This document shows, in pieces, positions 35,035-43,753 of a stretch of 64,000 bases of DNA; the first letter of the stretch is position 1; each line of letters begins with the position of its first letter. The stretch covers positions 1,365,010-1,429,009 of the forward strand of contig CP051235.1 in assembly GCA_017794705.1 (NCBI GenBank), read 5' to 3'. Origin of the DNA: Devosia sp. GTDB taxonomy: Bacteria > Pseudomonadota > Alphaproteobacteria > Rhizobiales > Devosiaceae. A program made the position numbers and the translations under genes. The notes under the pieces are model-generated. The model ran no database searches. It saw only the letters and a list, made by a program, of their open reading frames with translations, and was not told the DNA's origin.

Positions 35035-35111
35035 TGGCGCGCTCGGGAAGATTCGAACTCCCGACCCCTAGATTCGTAGTCTAGTGCTCTATCCAGCTGA
35101 GCTACGAGCGC
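35035..35111 (-). tRNA. tRNA-Arg(ACG)
   Basis: A 77-base gene with a full cloverleaf: 7-bp acceptor stem (GCGCTCG with CGAGCGC), D-arm GCTC...GAGC, anticodon stem CTAGA/TCTAG with loop CTACGAA (anticodon ACG, read with inosine), variable loop, T-arm GGGAG/TTCGAAT/CTTCC, and CCA encoded. Its 3' end faces the accessory block, and a degenerate copy of that end lies at 1941-1976. Confidence 0.95.
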
Positions 35112-35222
35112 GTCGGGCCGATGGGCCTCGGCCAAAGCGGGGCAAGGCATATACCGCACGGTGGGGTGTTGCAAGGGGCTTGTGGCGGGTTTTTCGGTCG
35201 TGCGCGAGAAACCGGCTGCCGC

Positions 35223-36653
35223 TCAGGCGAGACGGCGCATGGCGGGAAGTTGAACGTCGAAGCGGGTGCCTTTTGGCGTTTCCACGTATCGCAGCTGGCC
35301 ACCGTGGGCTTCGGTCAGTTCGCGGGCGATGGCGAGGCCGAGGCCGGTGCCGCCGGCCCGCGCCGAGCCTTCGAAAGCAACGAACAGGTTCTGCTTCGCG
35401 CGCGGCGGCAGGCCGGGGCCGTTGTCGGTGACCGAGACGGCAAAGTCGCCGTTTTGCTGCGTGAAGGAGATGGCGATGCGGAACCTGCTGTCAGTCGCAG
35501 TGCTGGTTTCCAGCGCTTCGCGGGCGTTCTTGATCAGGTTGACGAAGACGCGCGCCATCTGGTCGGGATCTACCTTTACGGTGATGCCATCGGGCACTTC
35601 GTTGACGGCGTCGATGTTCGGATGGCCGGCGAGGCCGGCGTCGAACAGGCATTCCTCGATCAGTGCGCGCAGGTCGACAGGCTGCGGGCGCGGCGGGGTG
35701 GCACTCTGGCGGCCGTAGTCCAGCACCGACTGGGCAAAACCGATGGCCTTGTCGAGCGTGTGGACAAGGCGCGGGGCCAACCTCTGCACCTGTGGATCGT
35801 CGAGCGTGGCCACCTGATCGGAGAGCAATTGCGCGGAGGTCAGCGTGTTGCGCAAATCATGATTGATCTTGGCGACGGCGAGGCCGAGGTCGGCGAGATG
35901 ACGGCGCTGGCGCAGCATGGAAAACATTTCGGATTCCATCTGGGCCAGTTCGCGTTCCGCCCAGCCGATCTCGTCATTGCGGGTGGACGGCGCGACGATC
36001 AGGCTGGCGTTTTCCGGTGCCTCGCGGAAGGACATGATGTTCTGCGTCATACGGCGAATGGGCCGGATCAGGGCGAACTCAACGAAGAAGAAGAGCGCGA
36101 ATGCTGTGAGCGACGCGATGATCAGCGACAGGAAGAAGATGTTGCGCGAATAGGTGAGCAATTCGTCGCGAAGGGGTTTTTCGGGCATGAGGATTTCGAT
36201 CTGTGCGTCGTCATCACCACCCATCTCACCAACGATGCGCAGGGTGCGGTCGCCAGATGAGAATAGCGTGTCGAGCCCGCCCATGATCAGTGACATGATG
36301 CTGCGGTCGCGCATGTCGACGGTCACCGCCGCCATGGGCATGGGGTCACCTTCGCGCTCGATGAGCCGGCTCTGATCGCCGTGGCGCAAGGCAATGGCCT
36401 GGGCACCGGCAAGGGTGAGCAAATCATCGGCGAGGTCGGCGGAAAGTTCCATGTCGTCGGGAACGGCTTCGAGCACCTGCAGGGCGACGGCACCAACGTT
36501 CAGCCTGTCGTCGAGCCAGCCGGCGCGGGCATTGGCCATGGACGGCAGGAAGATGACAACTTCCACCGCCAGGATCACCAGGATGATCAGCGCTATGAGT
36601 TTGGTCGACAGACCGGAGATGAAACCGGTCTTTGTGGGTGCGTCCCCTGCCAT
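35223..36653 (-). CDS. Membrane sensor histidine kinase
   Basis: A 476-residue kinase. Transmembrane helices at about 19-38 and 171-191 enclose a periplasmic sensor of about 130 residues; a HAMP linker follows (about 192-245). His265 in KINHDLRNTLTSAQ is the phosphoryl acceptor, and the ATPase domain has VNLIKNAREAL (N box), VTDNGPGL (G1) and GGTGLGLAI (G2). No response regulator is encoded next to it, so it is an orphan kinase in this window. It probably shares a transcript with nothing else here, as the next minus-strand gene ends 26 bases upstream. Confidence 0.92.
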   Translation of the reverse strand: MAGDAPTKTGFISGLSTKLIALIILVILAVEVVIFLPSMANARAGWLDDRLNVGAVALQVLEAVPDDMELSADLADDLLTLAGAQAIALRHGDQSRLIEREGDPMPMAAVTVDMRDRSIMSLIMGGLDTLFSSGDRTLRIVGEMGGDDDAQIEILMPEKPLRDELLTYSRNIFFLSLIIASLTAFALFFFVEFALIRPIRRMTQNIMSFREAPENASLIVAPSTRNDEIGWAERELAQMESEMFSMLRQRRHLADLGLAVAKINHDLRNTLTSAQLLSDQVATLDDPQVQRLAPRLVHTLDKAIGFAQSVLDYGRQSATPPRPQPVDLRALIEECLFDAGLAGHPNIDAVNEVPDGITVKVDPDQMARVFVNLIKNAREALETSTATDSRFRIAISFTQQNGDFAVSVTDNGPGLPPRAKQNLFVAFEGSARAGGTGLGLAIARELTEAHGGQLRYVETPKGTRFDVQLPAMRRLA

Positions 36654-36679
36654 AGGCTTCGCATATCCGAAGCCGTGGG

Positions 36680-38122
36680 TCAGGGCAACAAACTGTTGAA
36701 CTTGCGCAGCCGTTCGAGCCAGGGATTGTCCAGTTGATCCTTGTAGAAATCATAGGCGGCGCGCTTGGTGATTTCTGCCAGCGTGGGATAGGGCGCAACG
36801 AATTTGGTGAAGGCGGAAATCTTCAGCCCGTTGGCGATGGCAAAGGCAAAGAAGTTGATCAATTCGCCAGCCTGCAGCCCGACGATACCGGCGCCGAGAA
36901 TGTGGCCTTTCTTGTCGGTGAGCAGTTTGACCAGCCCCTCGGTGCGGCGCTCGGTCTGGGCGCGGTCATTCTGGGCGTAGGACACGCGCAGAACCTTCAG
37001 GCTGTTGCCGTGTTTCTTGCGGGCCTGTTCTTCGCTCAGCCCCACATGGGCAATTTCAGGGTCGGTGTAGGTGGCCCAGGGAATGAGGTTGATGTTCTCC
37101 TTGACCGGCAACCCGAACAGGGCGTTGCGCACTACGAGCCCGCCCTGGTAGCCGGCAACATGGGTGAAATGCAGCCCACCGGCGACGTCGCCGATGGCGT
37201 AGATGCGCCGGTTGGAGCTCTTCATGCCCTTGTTGACGCGCACCGATCCGTTCTGGCGCAAGCGGACCCTGGCCTTGTCGAGGCCCATGTCGGTCGTGTT
37301 CGGCGTGCGGCCGGCGGCGACCAGAAGGTGAGAGCCGAGAATTGTGTCGGTTTCAGCGGCTTCGCCTTCGCCACGCGAAATGGTGACGGCGACCTGCTGG
37401 CCCTGCATGGCGACCGACTCGACGCGGGTCCTTGCAAGAATGCGAACCCCCTCGGCCTCGATCTTGCGCAGGGCGATGGCTGCGAGTTCGCGATCATCCT
37501 TGTGCAGCGGCTCGGCCATTTCGATGATTGTGACATCGGATCCGAGGCGGCGGTGCGACTGGGCCATTTCCATGCCAATGGGGCCGCCGCCGATGATGAC
37601 GAGGTGCTGTGGCTTGCGAGTCTGGTCGAATATTGTCTGGTTGGTGAGGTAGGGGACCTGATCGAGACCCGGGATCGGCGGAATGGCGGGGTGTGAGCCG
37701 GTGGCGATGACAAAGCGGCGGGCGCGGATCAGTTGGTCTCCGGCTTGCAGGGTGCGCTTGTCGACGAAAGTGCCCCTGGTTTGCAGCACGGTGGCGCCCA
37801 TGGCTTCGAACCGCTCAACGGAATCATGCGGGGCGATTTCGGCGATGACCTGGTGCACATGTTCGTGAATGCGGCCGAAATTGACGCGCATTTCGTCGGT
37901 GGCCACGCCGAAAATGCCGGCGTGCTGAATGGAATGGGCGCGCTTGGAGGCGGCGATCAGGGCCTTTGAGGGTACACAGCCGGTGTTGAGGCAGTCGCCG
38001 CCCATCAGCCCTTCCTCGACCAGAACTACCGAGGCGCCGAGGCTACGCGCGGCGGCCACAACAGTGAGGCCCCCGGAGCCGGCGCCGATCACACAAAGGT
38101 CTGGTTGCAGATAGTCAGCCAT
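36680..38122 (-). CDS. Mercuric reductase-like FAD/NAD(P)-disulfide oxidoreductase
   Basis: A 480-residue flavoprotein of the lipoamide dehydrogenase/MerA group. FAD site GAGSGGLTVVAAA, redox disulfide GGDCLNTGCVPSK, NAD site IIGGGPIGMEMA, and FAD-contact AIGDVAG are visible, plus a normal dimerisation domain. It lacks the N-terminal metal-binding domain and the C-terminal CysCys pair of true MerA, so mercury reduction is unlikely. Such proteins are often found beside TVP38/DedA membrane proteins, as here (next gene 29 bases upstream). The natural substrate is unknown. Confidence 0.88.
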   Translation of the reverse strand: MADYLQPDLCVIGAGSGGLTVVAAARSLGASVVLVEEGLMGGDCLNTGCVPSKALIAASKRAHSIQHAGIFGVATDEMRVNFGRIHEHVHQVIAEIAPHDSVERFEAMGATVLQTRGTFVDKRTLQAGDQLIRARRFVIATGSHPAIPPIPGLDQVPYLTNQTIFDQTRKPQHLVIIGGGPIGMEMAQSHRRLGSDVTIIEMAEPLHKDDRELAAIALRKIEAEGVRILARTRVESVAMQGQQVAVTISRGEGEAAETDTILGSHLLVAAGRTPNTTDMGLDKARVRLRQNGSVRVNKGMKSSNRRIYAIGDVAGGLHFTHVAGYQGGLVVRNALFGLPVKENINLIPWATYTDPEIAHVGLSEEQARKKHGNSLKVLRVSYAQNDRAQTERRTEGLVKLLTDKKGHILGAGIVGLQAGELINFFAFAIANGLKISAFTKFVAPYPTLAEITKRAAYDFYKDQLDNPWLERLRKFNSLLP

Positions 38123-38151
38123 GAAGGGTCCTGAATTGGGTGGCGTGCGGG

Positions 38152-38949
38152 TCAGTCTTTTGCCTTGCGCAGGCGCTTGAGCACAACGGGGATGAGAGAA
38201 ACCACGGCCAGAAGGGAAAAGGCAATGAGGATTTGCGGGGTAATGATCTGGCCGGGCGTGAGGGCTTCACCACACGGGGCAATCCCGGCGGCGCAGGCCT
38301 CGGCACGTTCGCCGATGATGGAGCGCAGACCCTCACCTGCAAAGGCGTAGGCAATGGCGCCCGGAATGATGCCGATCGCCGTGGTCCAGACAAAGGTGGT
38401 GAACCTGACGCCGAGGATGGCGGGAACGACATTTACAAGGACAAATGGAAACACTGGCGCGAGGCGCAGGAACAGCATGTAGCTGACTTCGTTGGACCGA
38501 AATCCCTCCGCCATGGCGTTCAGCCTGTCGCCAGCTTTCTTCCGGTAGAAGTCGGCCAGCAAGGAACCGGCGACAAAGAACAGGATGCTGGCGCCAATCG
38601 TTGCCCCAAGGACCACCGTCGCGGTGCCCAGTGCCCAGCCAAAAATGAGGCCGTAGCCGACGGTCAGCAGCCAGGCAGCGGGGAAGGCTGCGGCAACTGC
38701 AAGGGCGTAAAGGCCCGCTGCCGCGAGGAGCGCGAGTGGAAGGTTGGCCTCAACGAAGCCGGTCAGTTCGCCATAACGCAAGGCGAGTTCATCAAAGCTG
38801 ATCCGGTTGTGCAGACCCGATGCGAAGAAACCGACGACCAGTACGATGAGAACCGCGAGCGGCAGCAGGCGCCGCAGGAGACCCCTGCCCTGTTGCGCGG
38901 TTGGCCCTGATTGCGCGGCAACGCTGCCGGTCTGGGTCTGTTTCGCCAT
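38152..38949 (-). CDS. TVP38/TMEM64-family (DedA-like) membrane protein
   Basis: A 265-residue polytopic membrane protein of the VTT/TVP38 family, with about six helices and the FAGSLLADFYRKKAGDRL and FLRLAPVFPFVLVN blocks characteristic of the family. It opens with a Gln-rich cytoplasmic tail. ATG 38949 was chosen; a longer start upstream lacks a ribosome site. Co-transcribed with the MerA-like flavoprotein. The biochemical role is unknown; relatives are proposed lipid scramblases or flippases. Confidence 0.85.
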   Translation of the reverse strand: MAKQTQTGSVAAQSGPTAQQGRGLLRRLLPLAVLIVLVVGFFASGLHNRISFDELALRYGELTGFVEANLPLALLAAAGLYALAVAAAFPAAWLLTVGYGLIFGWALGTATVVLGATIGASILFFVAGSLLADFYRKKAGDRLNAMAEGFRSNEVSYMLFLRLAPVFPFVLVNVVPAILGVRFTTFVWTTAIGIIPGAIAYAFAGEGLRSIIGERAEACAAGIAPCGEALTPGQIITPQILIAFSLLAVVSLIPVVLKRLRKAKD

Positions 38950-39124
38950 AAACTGAATTCCGCCTTGTTGCATCGTGCCCCGGCTGATGCCCGGGCACAA
39001 TGACGCATATAGAGCATGAACAAAAAATGCGCCCCGTCTCACCGCTAAGTGAGACACGGTGATAGGCGTTGAACGCCACGTGATGCGAGGCCCGTCATTC
39101 GGGCGGAAATCGGGCTTTGCCGCG

Positions 39125-39153
39125 TTGACTTTGAGGGGTGTTTTTGTCTATAG
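39125..39153 (+). promoter_or_regulatory. Probable sigma-70 promoter of rpmH
   Basis: TTGACT (39125-39130) and CTATAG (39148-39153, or TCTATA one base earlier) are spaced by 16-17 bases, about 100 bases upstream of the rpmH start. It is the only clear -35/-10 pair in the 307-base gap 38950-39256 between the TVP38 gene and rpmH; nothing else was recognised in that gap. Confidence 0.65.
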
Positions 39154-39256
39154 GTCGCGCGACTTTTGCCACGGGTGCCGGTTATCTGGCCGCTGTGGCG
39201 GCAATCTTGCCCCGAATTGAATTGAAGAGGAACCGTGCCCGGCGCGGTCTGATCTT

Positions 39257-39391
39257 ATGAAGCGTACATTTCAGCCCAGCCGCCTGGTGCGTACCCGCCG
39301 TCACGGATTCCGTGCCCGCATGGCCACCAAGAACGGCCGCAAAGTTCTCAACGCCCGCCGCGCGCGCGGCCGCAAGCGTCTGTCGGCCTAG
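39257..39391 (+). CDS. rpmH: Ribosomal protein L34
   Basis: A 44-residue, very basic protein matching L34 over its whole length (start [18 protein letters not shown], end [10 protein letters not shown]). It is a component of the 50S subunit. It is too short to stand out among longer frames. Followed immediately by rnpA, the usual order. Confidence 0.97.
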   Translation: MKRTFQPSRLVRTRRHGFRARMATKNGRKVLNARRARGRKRLSA

Positions 39392-39415
39392 GTGCTGCAC
39401 GCCGGCGACGGCGTC

Positions 39416-39769
39416 ATGATGGATTTCATGCGGTCTCTTCGACAAAGGGCGCAGTTTCTCAATGCCGCCCGGGGCCGCAAAGTCAGCGGGCGGTTTTTTA
39501 CCTTGCAGACTACACATTCGGCTGAGAACGAACCCGGCATTGGTTACACGGTGACCAAGCGGGTGGGCAATGCGCCTGAGCGCAGCCGGATCAAACGCCG
39601 CCTGCGCGCGGCCGTCAGCGCTTGTCATGCGCTGTTCAAATCCCAACATGATTATGTGCTGATCGGGCGGCGTAACGTCTTGTCCGTTCCCTTTGAAACC
39701 CTTGTGCGCGCGCTCGTCGATGCGATTGCGCGCCTGGACGCCCCCGATGCGGCGGCAAAACGGACCTGA
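39416..39769 (+). CDS. rnpA: Ribonuclease P protein component
   Basis: A 117-residue basic protein that joins the RNase P RNA to mature tRNA 5' ends. The RNR signature appears as RSRIKRRLRAAV near residues 60-72, with the usual GIGYTVTKRVGNAPER before it. ATG 39416 (or the next codon, also ATG) is preferred; the frame stays open to GTG 39392, one base after the rpmH stop, and a start there cannot be excluded. Confidence 0.93.
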   Translation: MMDFMRSLRQRAQFLNAARGRKVSGRFFTLQTTHSAENEPGIGYTVTKRVGNAPERSRIKRRLRAAVSACHALFKSQHDYVLIGRRNVLSVPFETLVRALVDAIARLDAPDAAAKRT

Positions 39770-39774
39770 AAAAT

Positions 39775-41613
39775 ATGACGAACGAACAGCGCAACATGTT
39801 CATTGCGATCGGGCTGAGCCTGATCGTCGTGTTTGGATGGCAGTTCTTCCTGGTGAACCCGCAGATGGAAGAAATGGCGCGGCAGGCGGAAATCGCTGCC
39901 CAGCAATCCGAGGATTCCGGTGCAGCTGACGTCAACGTGCCCGAAGGTGCCGCGGTTGAAGGTTCCGCCGAGGTTTCCGCAGCGCAACAAGACACGCAGA
40001 CCTTCGATAACCGCGAGCAGGCAATTGCCAGCCAGCCGCGCATCGAAATCAGCACCGCGGCGCTGTCCGGTTCGGTCAATCTGGTTGGCGGGCGGATCGA
40101 TGATCTGTCGCTGAACGACTATCACGAGACGGTCGACCCCGCGAGCCCGAAGATCAACCTGTTGGCACCCGCGAACAGCCCGGTCGGCTACTATGTCGAG
40201 CAAGGCTGGGTGGCTTCCGGCTCGGATGTCAATGTGCCTACAAGCCGAACGGAATGGACCGCAGAGCCGGGCGCCGTGCTGTCGGAAGAATCACCTCTGA
40301 CGCTGACCTGGGACAATGGCGAAGGGTTGAATTTCACCCGGACCATCGAGGTCGACGAGAATTTCCTTTTCACCGTCACTCAGTCGGTTGAAAACACCGG
40401 CGCGGGTGATGTGGCGCTGTTCCCCTATTCACGGATCGTGCGCCAGTACATTCCGCAGCTAGCCAATTTCTTCATCCTGCATGAAGGCCCGATCGGGGTG
40501 ATGGGCGAGAACAACCTGGTCGAATACAGCTATGGTGATCTGGCCGAAGACCGCCAGATTGACCATGATGCCTCGCAGGGCTGGCTGGGCTTTGTCGACA
40601 AATACTGGGCGACCGCCGTCATGCCTGAACCGGGCACCGGCTTTTCCGCCCGTTTTTCGGCGCGGGGCACCGAGGGCTCGGAAATCTACGAGACCAATTT
40701 CGTGCGCCAGGCGCCGCTTGTGGTTCCCGCCGGCGGTTCGGCCTCGAGCAGGTCCTATGTTTATGCCGGCGCCAAGGTTGAATCGGTCATTGACAGTTAT
40801 GAGCAGGGCTACGGTTTCAACCATCTCGAACTGCTGATCGACTGGGGCTGGTTCCACTTCATCACCAAACCGATGTTCTACCTGATCCGCTGGCTCTACG
40901 AGATTCTCGGCAATTTCGGTCTGGCCATTCTGGCGGTGACGGTGATCGTCAAGGCGGTGTTTTTCCCGCTGGCGAACCGTTCCTACGCCTCGATGGCCAA
41001 CATGCGCAAAGTGCAGCCGGAGATGAAGGAAATCCAGGAACGCTACAAGGATGACCGCGCCGAGCAGCAAAAGCAGATGATGGAGCTGTACCAGCGCGAA
41101 AAGATCAATCCGATCTCGGGGTGCTGGCCGGTGCTGATCCAGATTCCGGTGTTCTTCGCGCTCTACAAGGTGCTGTTCGTTTCCATCGAGATGCGCCACG
41201 CGCCTTTCTTCGGGTGGATCCAGGACCTTGCGGCGGCCGACCCGACCAACGTGTTCAACCTGTTCGGCCTTCTGCCCTATGACCCGACGGCACTGCCGCT
41301 TCTGGGCGCATTCCTCGCCATTGGCGTGTGGCCGCTGATCATGGGTATCACCATGTGGGTGCAGATGCGGCTGAACCCGCCTCCGACCGACCCGACGCAG
41401 GCGATGATCTTCGGACTGATGCCGATCCTGTTCACCTTCATGCTGGGCACGTTCCCGGCGGGTCTGGTGATCTACTGGGCTTGGAACAACTTCCTGTCGA
41501 TCATCCAGCAGTGGGTGATCATGAAGCGGCATGGCGCGGACGTGAACCTTTTCGGCAATATCATGTCTTCGTTCAAGCGCACCAAACCGGCTGAGGACAA
41601 GGCGGGCAAGTAG
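39775..41613 (+). CDS. yidC: Membrane protein insertase YidC
   Basis: A 612-residue insertase. It has an N-terminal membrane anchor (about 7-25), a large periplasmic domain (about 60-370) and the conserved C-terminal OxaA/YidC domain with five helices (about 380-590), including the SGCWPVLIQIPVFFALYKVL block. It begins 5 bases after rnpA. A 7-bp GC hairpin without T-run overlaps the stop (41601-41619) before engB. Confidence 0.97.
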   Translation: MTNEQRNMFIAIGLSLIVVFGWQFFLVNPQMEEMARQAEIAAQQSEDSGAADVNVPEGAAVEGSAEVSAAQQDTQTFDNREQAIASQPRIEISTAALSGSVNLVGGRIDDLSLNDYHETVDPASPKINLLAPANSPVGYYVEQGWVASGSDVNVPTSRTEWTAEPGAVLSEESPLTLTWDNGEGLNFTRTIEVDENFLFTVTQSVENTGAGDVALFPYSRIVRQYIPQLANFFILHEGPIGVMGENNLVEYSYGDLAEDRQIDHDASQGWLGFVDKYWATAVMPEPGTGFSARFSARGTEGSEIYETNFVRQAPLVVPAGGSASSRSYVYAGAKVESVIDSYEQGYGFNHLELLIDWGWFHFITKPMFYLIRWLYEILGNFGLAILAVTVIVKAVFFPLANRSYASMANMRKVQPEMKEIQERYKDDRAEQQKQMMELYQREKINPISGCWPVLIQIPVFFALYKVLFVSIEMRHAPFFGWIQDLAAADPTNVFNLFGLLPYDPTALPLLGAFLAIGVWPLIMGITMWVQMRLNPPPTDPTQAMIFGLMPILFTFMLGTFPAGLVIYWAWNNFLSIIQQWVIMKRHGADVNLFGNIMSSFKRTKPAEDKAGK

Positions 41614-41628
41614 CCCGCCTCCCCGCCG

Positions 41629-42273
41629 ATGACGGACAGTTCAAACAATCAGGGGCGGCTCGAAGCGGGCCGCCTTTTGTTCGCCCGGCCCTTCGAGTTC
41701 ATCAAAGGCTGCGTGCGGGTGGACGATCTGCCGCCGGCCGACCGTTCCGAGGTGGCGTTTGCGGGACGCTCGAACGTAGGCAAATCCTCGCTGATCAATG
41801 CACTGACCGGACGGGTCAATCTGGCCCGCACGTCCAACACGCCGGGGCGAACGCAGGAATTGAACATTTTCGAAGCTGGCATGGCGCCGCTGAGGATCGT
41901 GGACATGCCGGGATACGGGTTTGCGCAGGCGCCCAAGCCGAAGGTGGCCGCCTGGAACAAGCTCATTCATTCTTATCTTGTCGGCAGGCCGAACCTGCGG
42001 CGGGTCTATGTTCTGGTCGATGGCCGGCACGGGCCGAAGGCCAATGACCTGACGGTTATGAATGAACTGGACAAGGCGGCGGTGAGCTACCAGATCGTTC
42101 TGACCAAGGCCGACAAGCCGTCTTCGCCCGATCTTCACAAAGCCATGGCCGCGACGCAGAAGGCGATCGCCAAGCGGCCCGCCGCGCATCCCGAAGTCCT
42201 CGTGACTTCGTCAGAAACCGGTGCGGGGATCGAGGAGTTGCGGGCCGAAATTGCGGCGTTGACCGAGCAGTAG
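41629..42273 (+). CDS. engB: Ribosome biogenesis GTP-binding protein YihA/YsxC (EngB)
   Basis: A 214-residue GTPase needed for 50S assembly. GTPase motifs: G1 GRSNVGKS, G2 Thr in [10 protein letters not shown]3 DMPGYG, G4 TKAD, G5 TSSETG. It starts 15 bases after yidC, completing the rpmH-rnpA-yidC-engB run common in alphaproteobacteria. Confidence 0.96.
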   Translation: MTDSSNNQGRLEAGRLLFARPFEFIKGCVRVDDLPPADRSEVAFAGRSNVGKSSLINALTGRVNLARTSNTPGRTQELNIFEAGMAPLRIVDMPGYGFAQAPKPKVAAWNKLIHSYLVGRPNLRRVYVLVDGRHGPKANDLTVMNELDKAAVSYQIVLTKADKPSSPDLHKAMAATQKAIAKRPAAHPEVLVTSSETGAGIEELRAEIAALTEQ

Positions 42274-42274
42274 G

Positions 42275-42988
42275 TCAGCGGGCCGACTTCAGGAAATTCG
42301 CAAGCAACTGCGCGGCCCTGTCATTGTCCAGCGGCTGATCGAGTGTAGCCTTGGCGGTGTCGACCTTTTGCTGGCCGAATTTTTCGCTCAACCGCAGGTC
42401 ACACAAGGCTTTTGAGTAGGCGACGTCGAATTCGGGATGCGGCTGCATGGAGAGGGCGACGCCATTGTCATAGACCAGACCGGCGTTGGGCGTGAAGTCT
42501 GACGACAGGTAGGCTTTCGCGCAGGAAGGCGGGGAAATGACCTGGTCCTGATGACTGGCCGCGATGGCCGCATTGTCGCCGAAAATGTGTTCGGCTGCCG
42601 ATCCCGCCGCAACACGATAAGTGTGCCGGCCAAGGCCCCATCCTTTTTCCGATTTGCGCACATCGCCACCCAGTGCATCCGCCATCACCTGATGGCCGAA
42701 ACAGACCCCGAGCATCGGGGTGCGGGCCGCATATGCTTTTCGGATGAAGGCGCGCAGGGGCTCCATCCATTCCAGATCGTCGTACACGCCGGCGGCGGAG
42801 CCGGGGATCAGCAATGCCTCAACATCGGCGAGATCGGGGAACGGCGCACCCTCGGCAATGTGGATGACGTCGAAGGTGAACCCCGCATCGATGCGCGCAA
42901 ACATGCGCTCAAACATGGGGACGTAAGGGCCGAACTCAGCCTTGAGCGGTGCAGGCACATCGCCGACATGCAGAACTGTGACTATCAA
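42275..42988 (-). CDS. Class I glutamine amidotransferase-like protein
   Basis: A 237-residue GATase1 domain with a complete triad: Cys96 (GVCFGHQ), His183 and Glu185 (QPHPEFD). Stand-alone members hydrolyse glutamine or gamma-glutamyl compounds. The start is TTG 42988, the only candidate giving the full N-terminal strand; no strong ribosome site is visible. Convergent with engB, ending one base after its stop. Confidence 0.88.
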   Translation of the reverse strand: MIVTVLHVGDVPAPLKAEFGPYVPMFERMFARIDAGFTFDVIHIAEGAPFPDLADVEALLIPGSAAGVYDDLEWMEPLRAFIRKAYAARTPMLGVCFGHQVMADALGGDVRKSEKGWGLGRHTYRVAAGSAAEHIFGDNAAIAASHQDQVISPPSCAKAYLSSDFTPNAGLVYDNGVALSMQPHPEFDVAYSKALCDLRLSEKFGQQKVDTAKATLDQPLDNDRAAQLLANFLKSAR

Positions 42989-43010
42989 CTGGCCAATCCC
43001 GAAAAGCAGA

Positions 43011-43037
43011 CTGCCCCCGGCTTAATGCCGGAGGCAG
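43011..43037 (-). terminator. Stem-loop terminator after msrB
   Basis: Arms CTGCCCCCGGC (43011-43021) and GCCGGAGGCAG (43027-43037) pair at 10 of 11 positions around TTAAT; on the minus strand the stem is followed by TCTGCTTTTC. It starts about 30 bases after the msrB stop. Confidence 0.55.
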
Positions 43038-43065
43038 CGTAACTCAATCGGTTTGCGCAGATGGT

Positions 43066-43557
43066 TCAGGCAGCCACGAAATCCAGCGCAATGCCATTGA
43101 TGCAATGGCGCTTGCCGGTGGGTGCCGGACCATCATCGAAGATGTGGCCGAGATGACCGCCGCAGCGGCGGCAGTGCACTTCTGTGCGCGCGACAATCAG
43201 CTTGTTGTCGATCTTGGTGCCAACGGCGTTGGGCAGTGCCTGATAAAAGCTTGGCCAGCCAGTGCCGCTGTCATACTTGGTCTCGGAGGCATAGAGTTCG
43301 AGATCGCAGCCGGCGCAGATGAAGGTGCCGTCGCGCTTCTCGTCAATGAGCGGTGAAGTGTAGGCGCGTTCTGTCCCCTCTTCCCGCAACACATAGAACT
43401 CTTCAGGAGTGAGCATCTCCCGCCATTGATCTTCCGAGAACGAGACCTCGAAGGTTTCCTCGCCCTCATTCTGGGATTGCGCGATGCGTGTGCCGAACGC
43501 GGCAAATCCGATCGCCGCCAGGGCTGATCCGCCCAACAGCAGTTTGCGTCGTTTCAT
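43066..43557 (-). CDS. msrB: Secreted peptide-methionine (R)-S-oxide reductase
   Basis: A 163-residue MsrB that reduces methionine-R-sulfoxide in proteins. It carries two zinc CxxC pairs (CAGC, CRRC) and the catalytic Cys152 in RHCING. The N-terminus MKRRKLLLGGSALAAIGFAAFG is a signal sequence of Tat-like or anchored type, so the enzyme acts in the periplasm. AAAGGAG precedes ATG 43557. Its place beside a fasciclin gene and a sulfite-oxidase-fold molybdoprotein suggests envelope protein repair. Confidence 0.92.
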   Translation of the reverse strand: MKRRKLLLGGSALAAIGFAAFGTRIAQSQNEGEETFEVSFSEDQWREMLTPEEFYVLREEGTERAYTSPLIDEKRDGTFICAGCDLELYASETKYDSGTGWPSFYQALPNAVGTKIDNKLIVARTEVHCRRCGGHLGHIFDDGPAPTGKRHCINGIALDFVAA

Positions 43558-43663
43558 GGCCGGGCTCCTTTCGTTGATGTCCCAGTTAGGGCTTGATAGT
43601 GGCGCTGTCGGGACCGGCAGCATCACTTCGCCTGAATTGATCGTGAGGCGGACGTGCGTGAAT

Positions 43664-43699
43664 AAAAACATCCCGCCGGTGGAGGTGACCGGCGGGATG
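43664..43699 (-). terminator. Rho-independent terminator after the first fasciclin gene
   Basis: A perfect 12-bp stem (CATCCCGCCGGT 43669-43680, ACCGGCGGGATG 43688-43699) with a 7-base loop, followed on the minus strand by TTTTTATT. A second hairpin (CGCCGGGG 43711-43718, CCCCGGCG 43729-43736) precedes it after the stop codon. It isolates the fasciclin transcript from msrB. Confidence 0.88.
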
Positions 43700-43753
43700 C
43701 CACACAATCACGCCGGGGGATGGGGGCACCCCGGCGCGAGACCGAAGGGGGAC

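Noticed and set aside
36680..38122. Calling the flavoprotein merA and the region a mercury-resistance locus
   Set aside because: The metal-binding domain, the C-terminal Cys pair and all other mer genes are missing.
41601..41619. GC hairpin at the yidC stop as a terminator
   Set aside because: No T-run follows and engB starts 10 bases later in a conserved operon, so read-through is expected.
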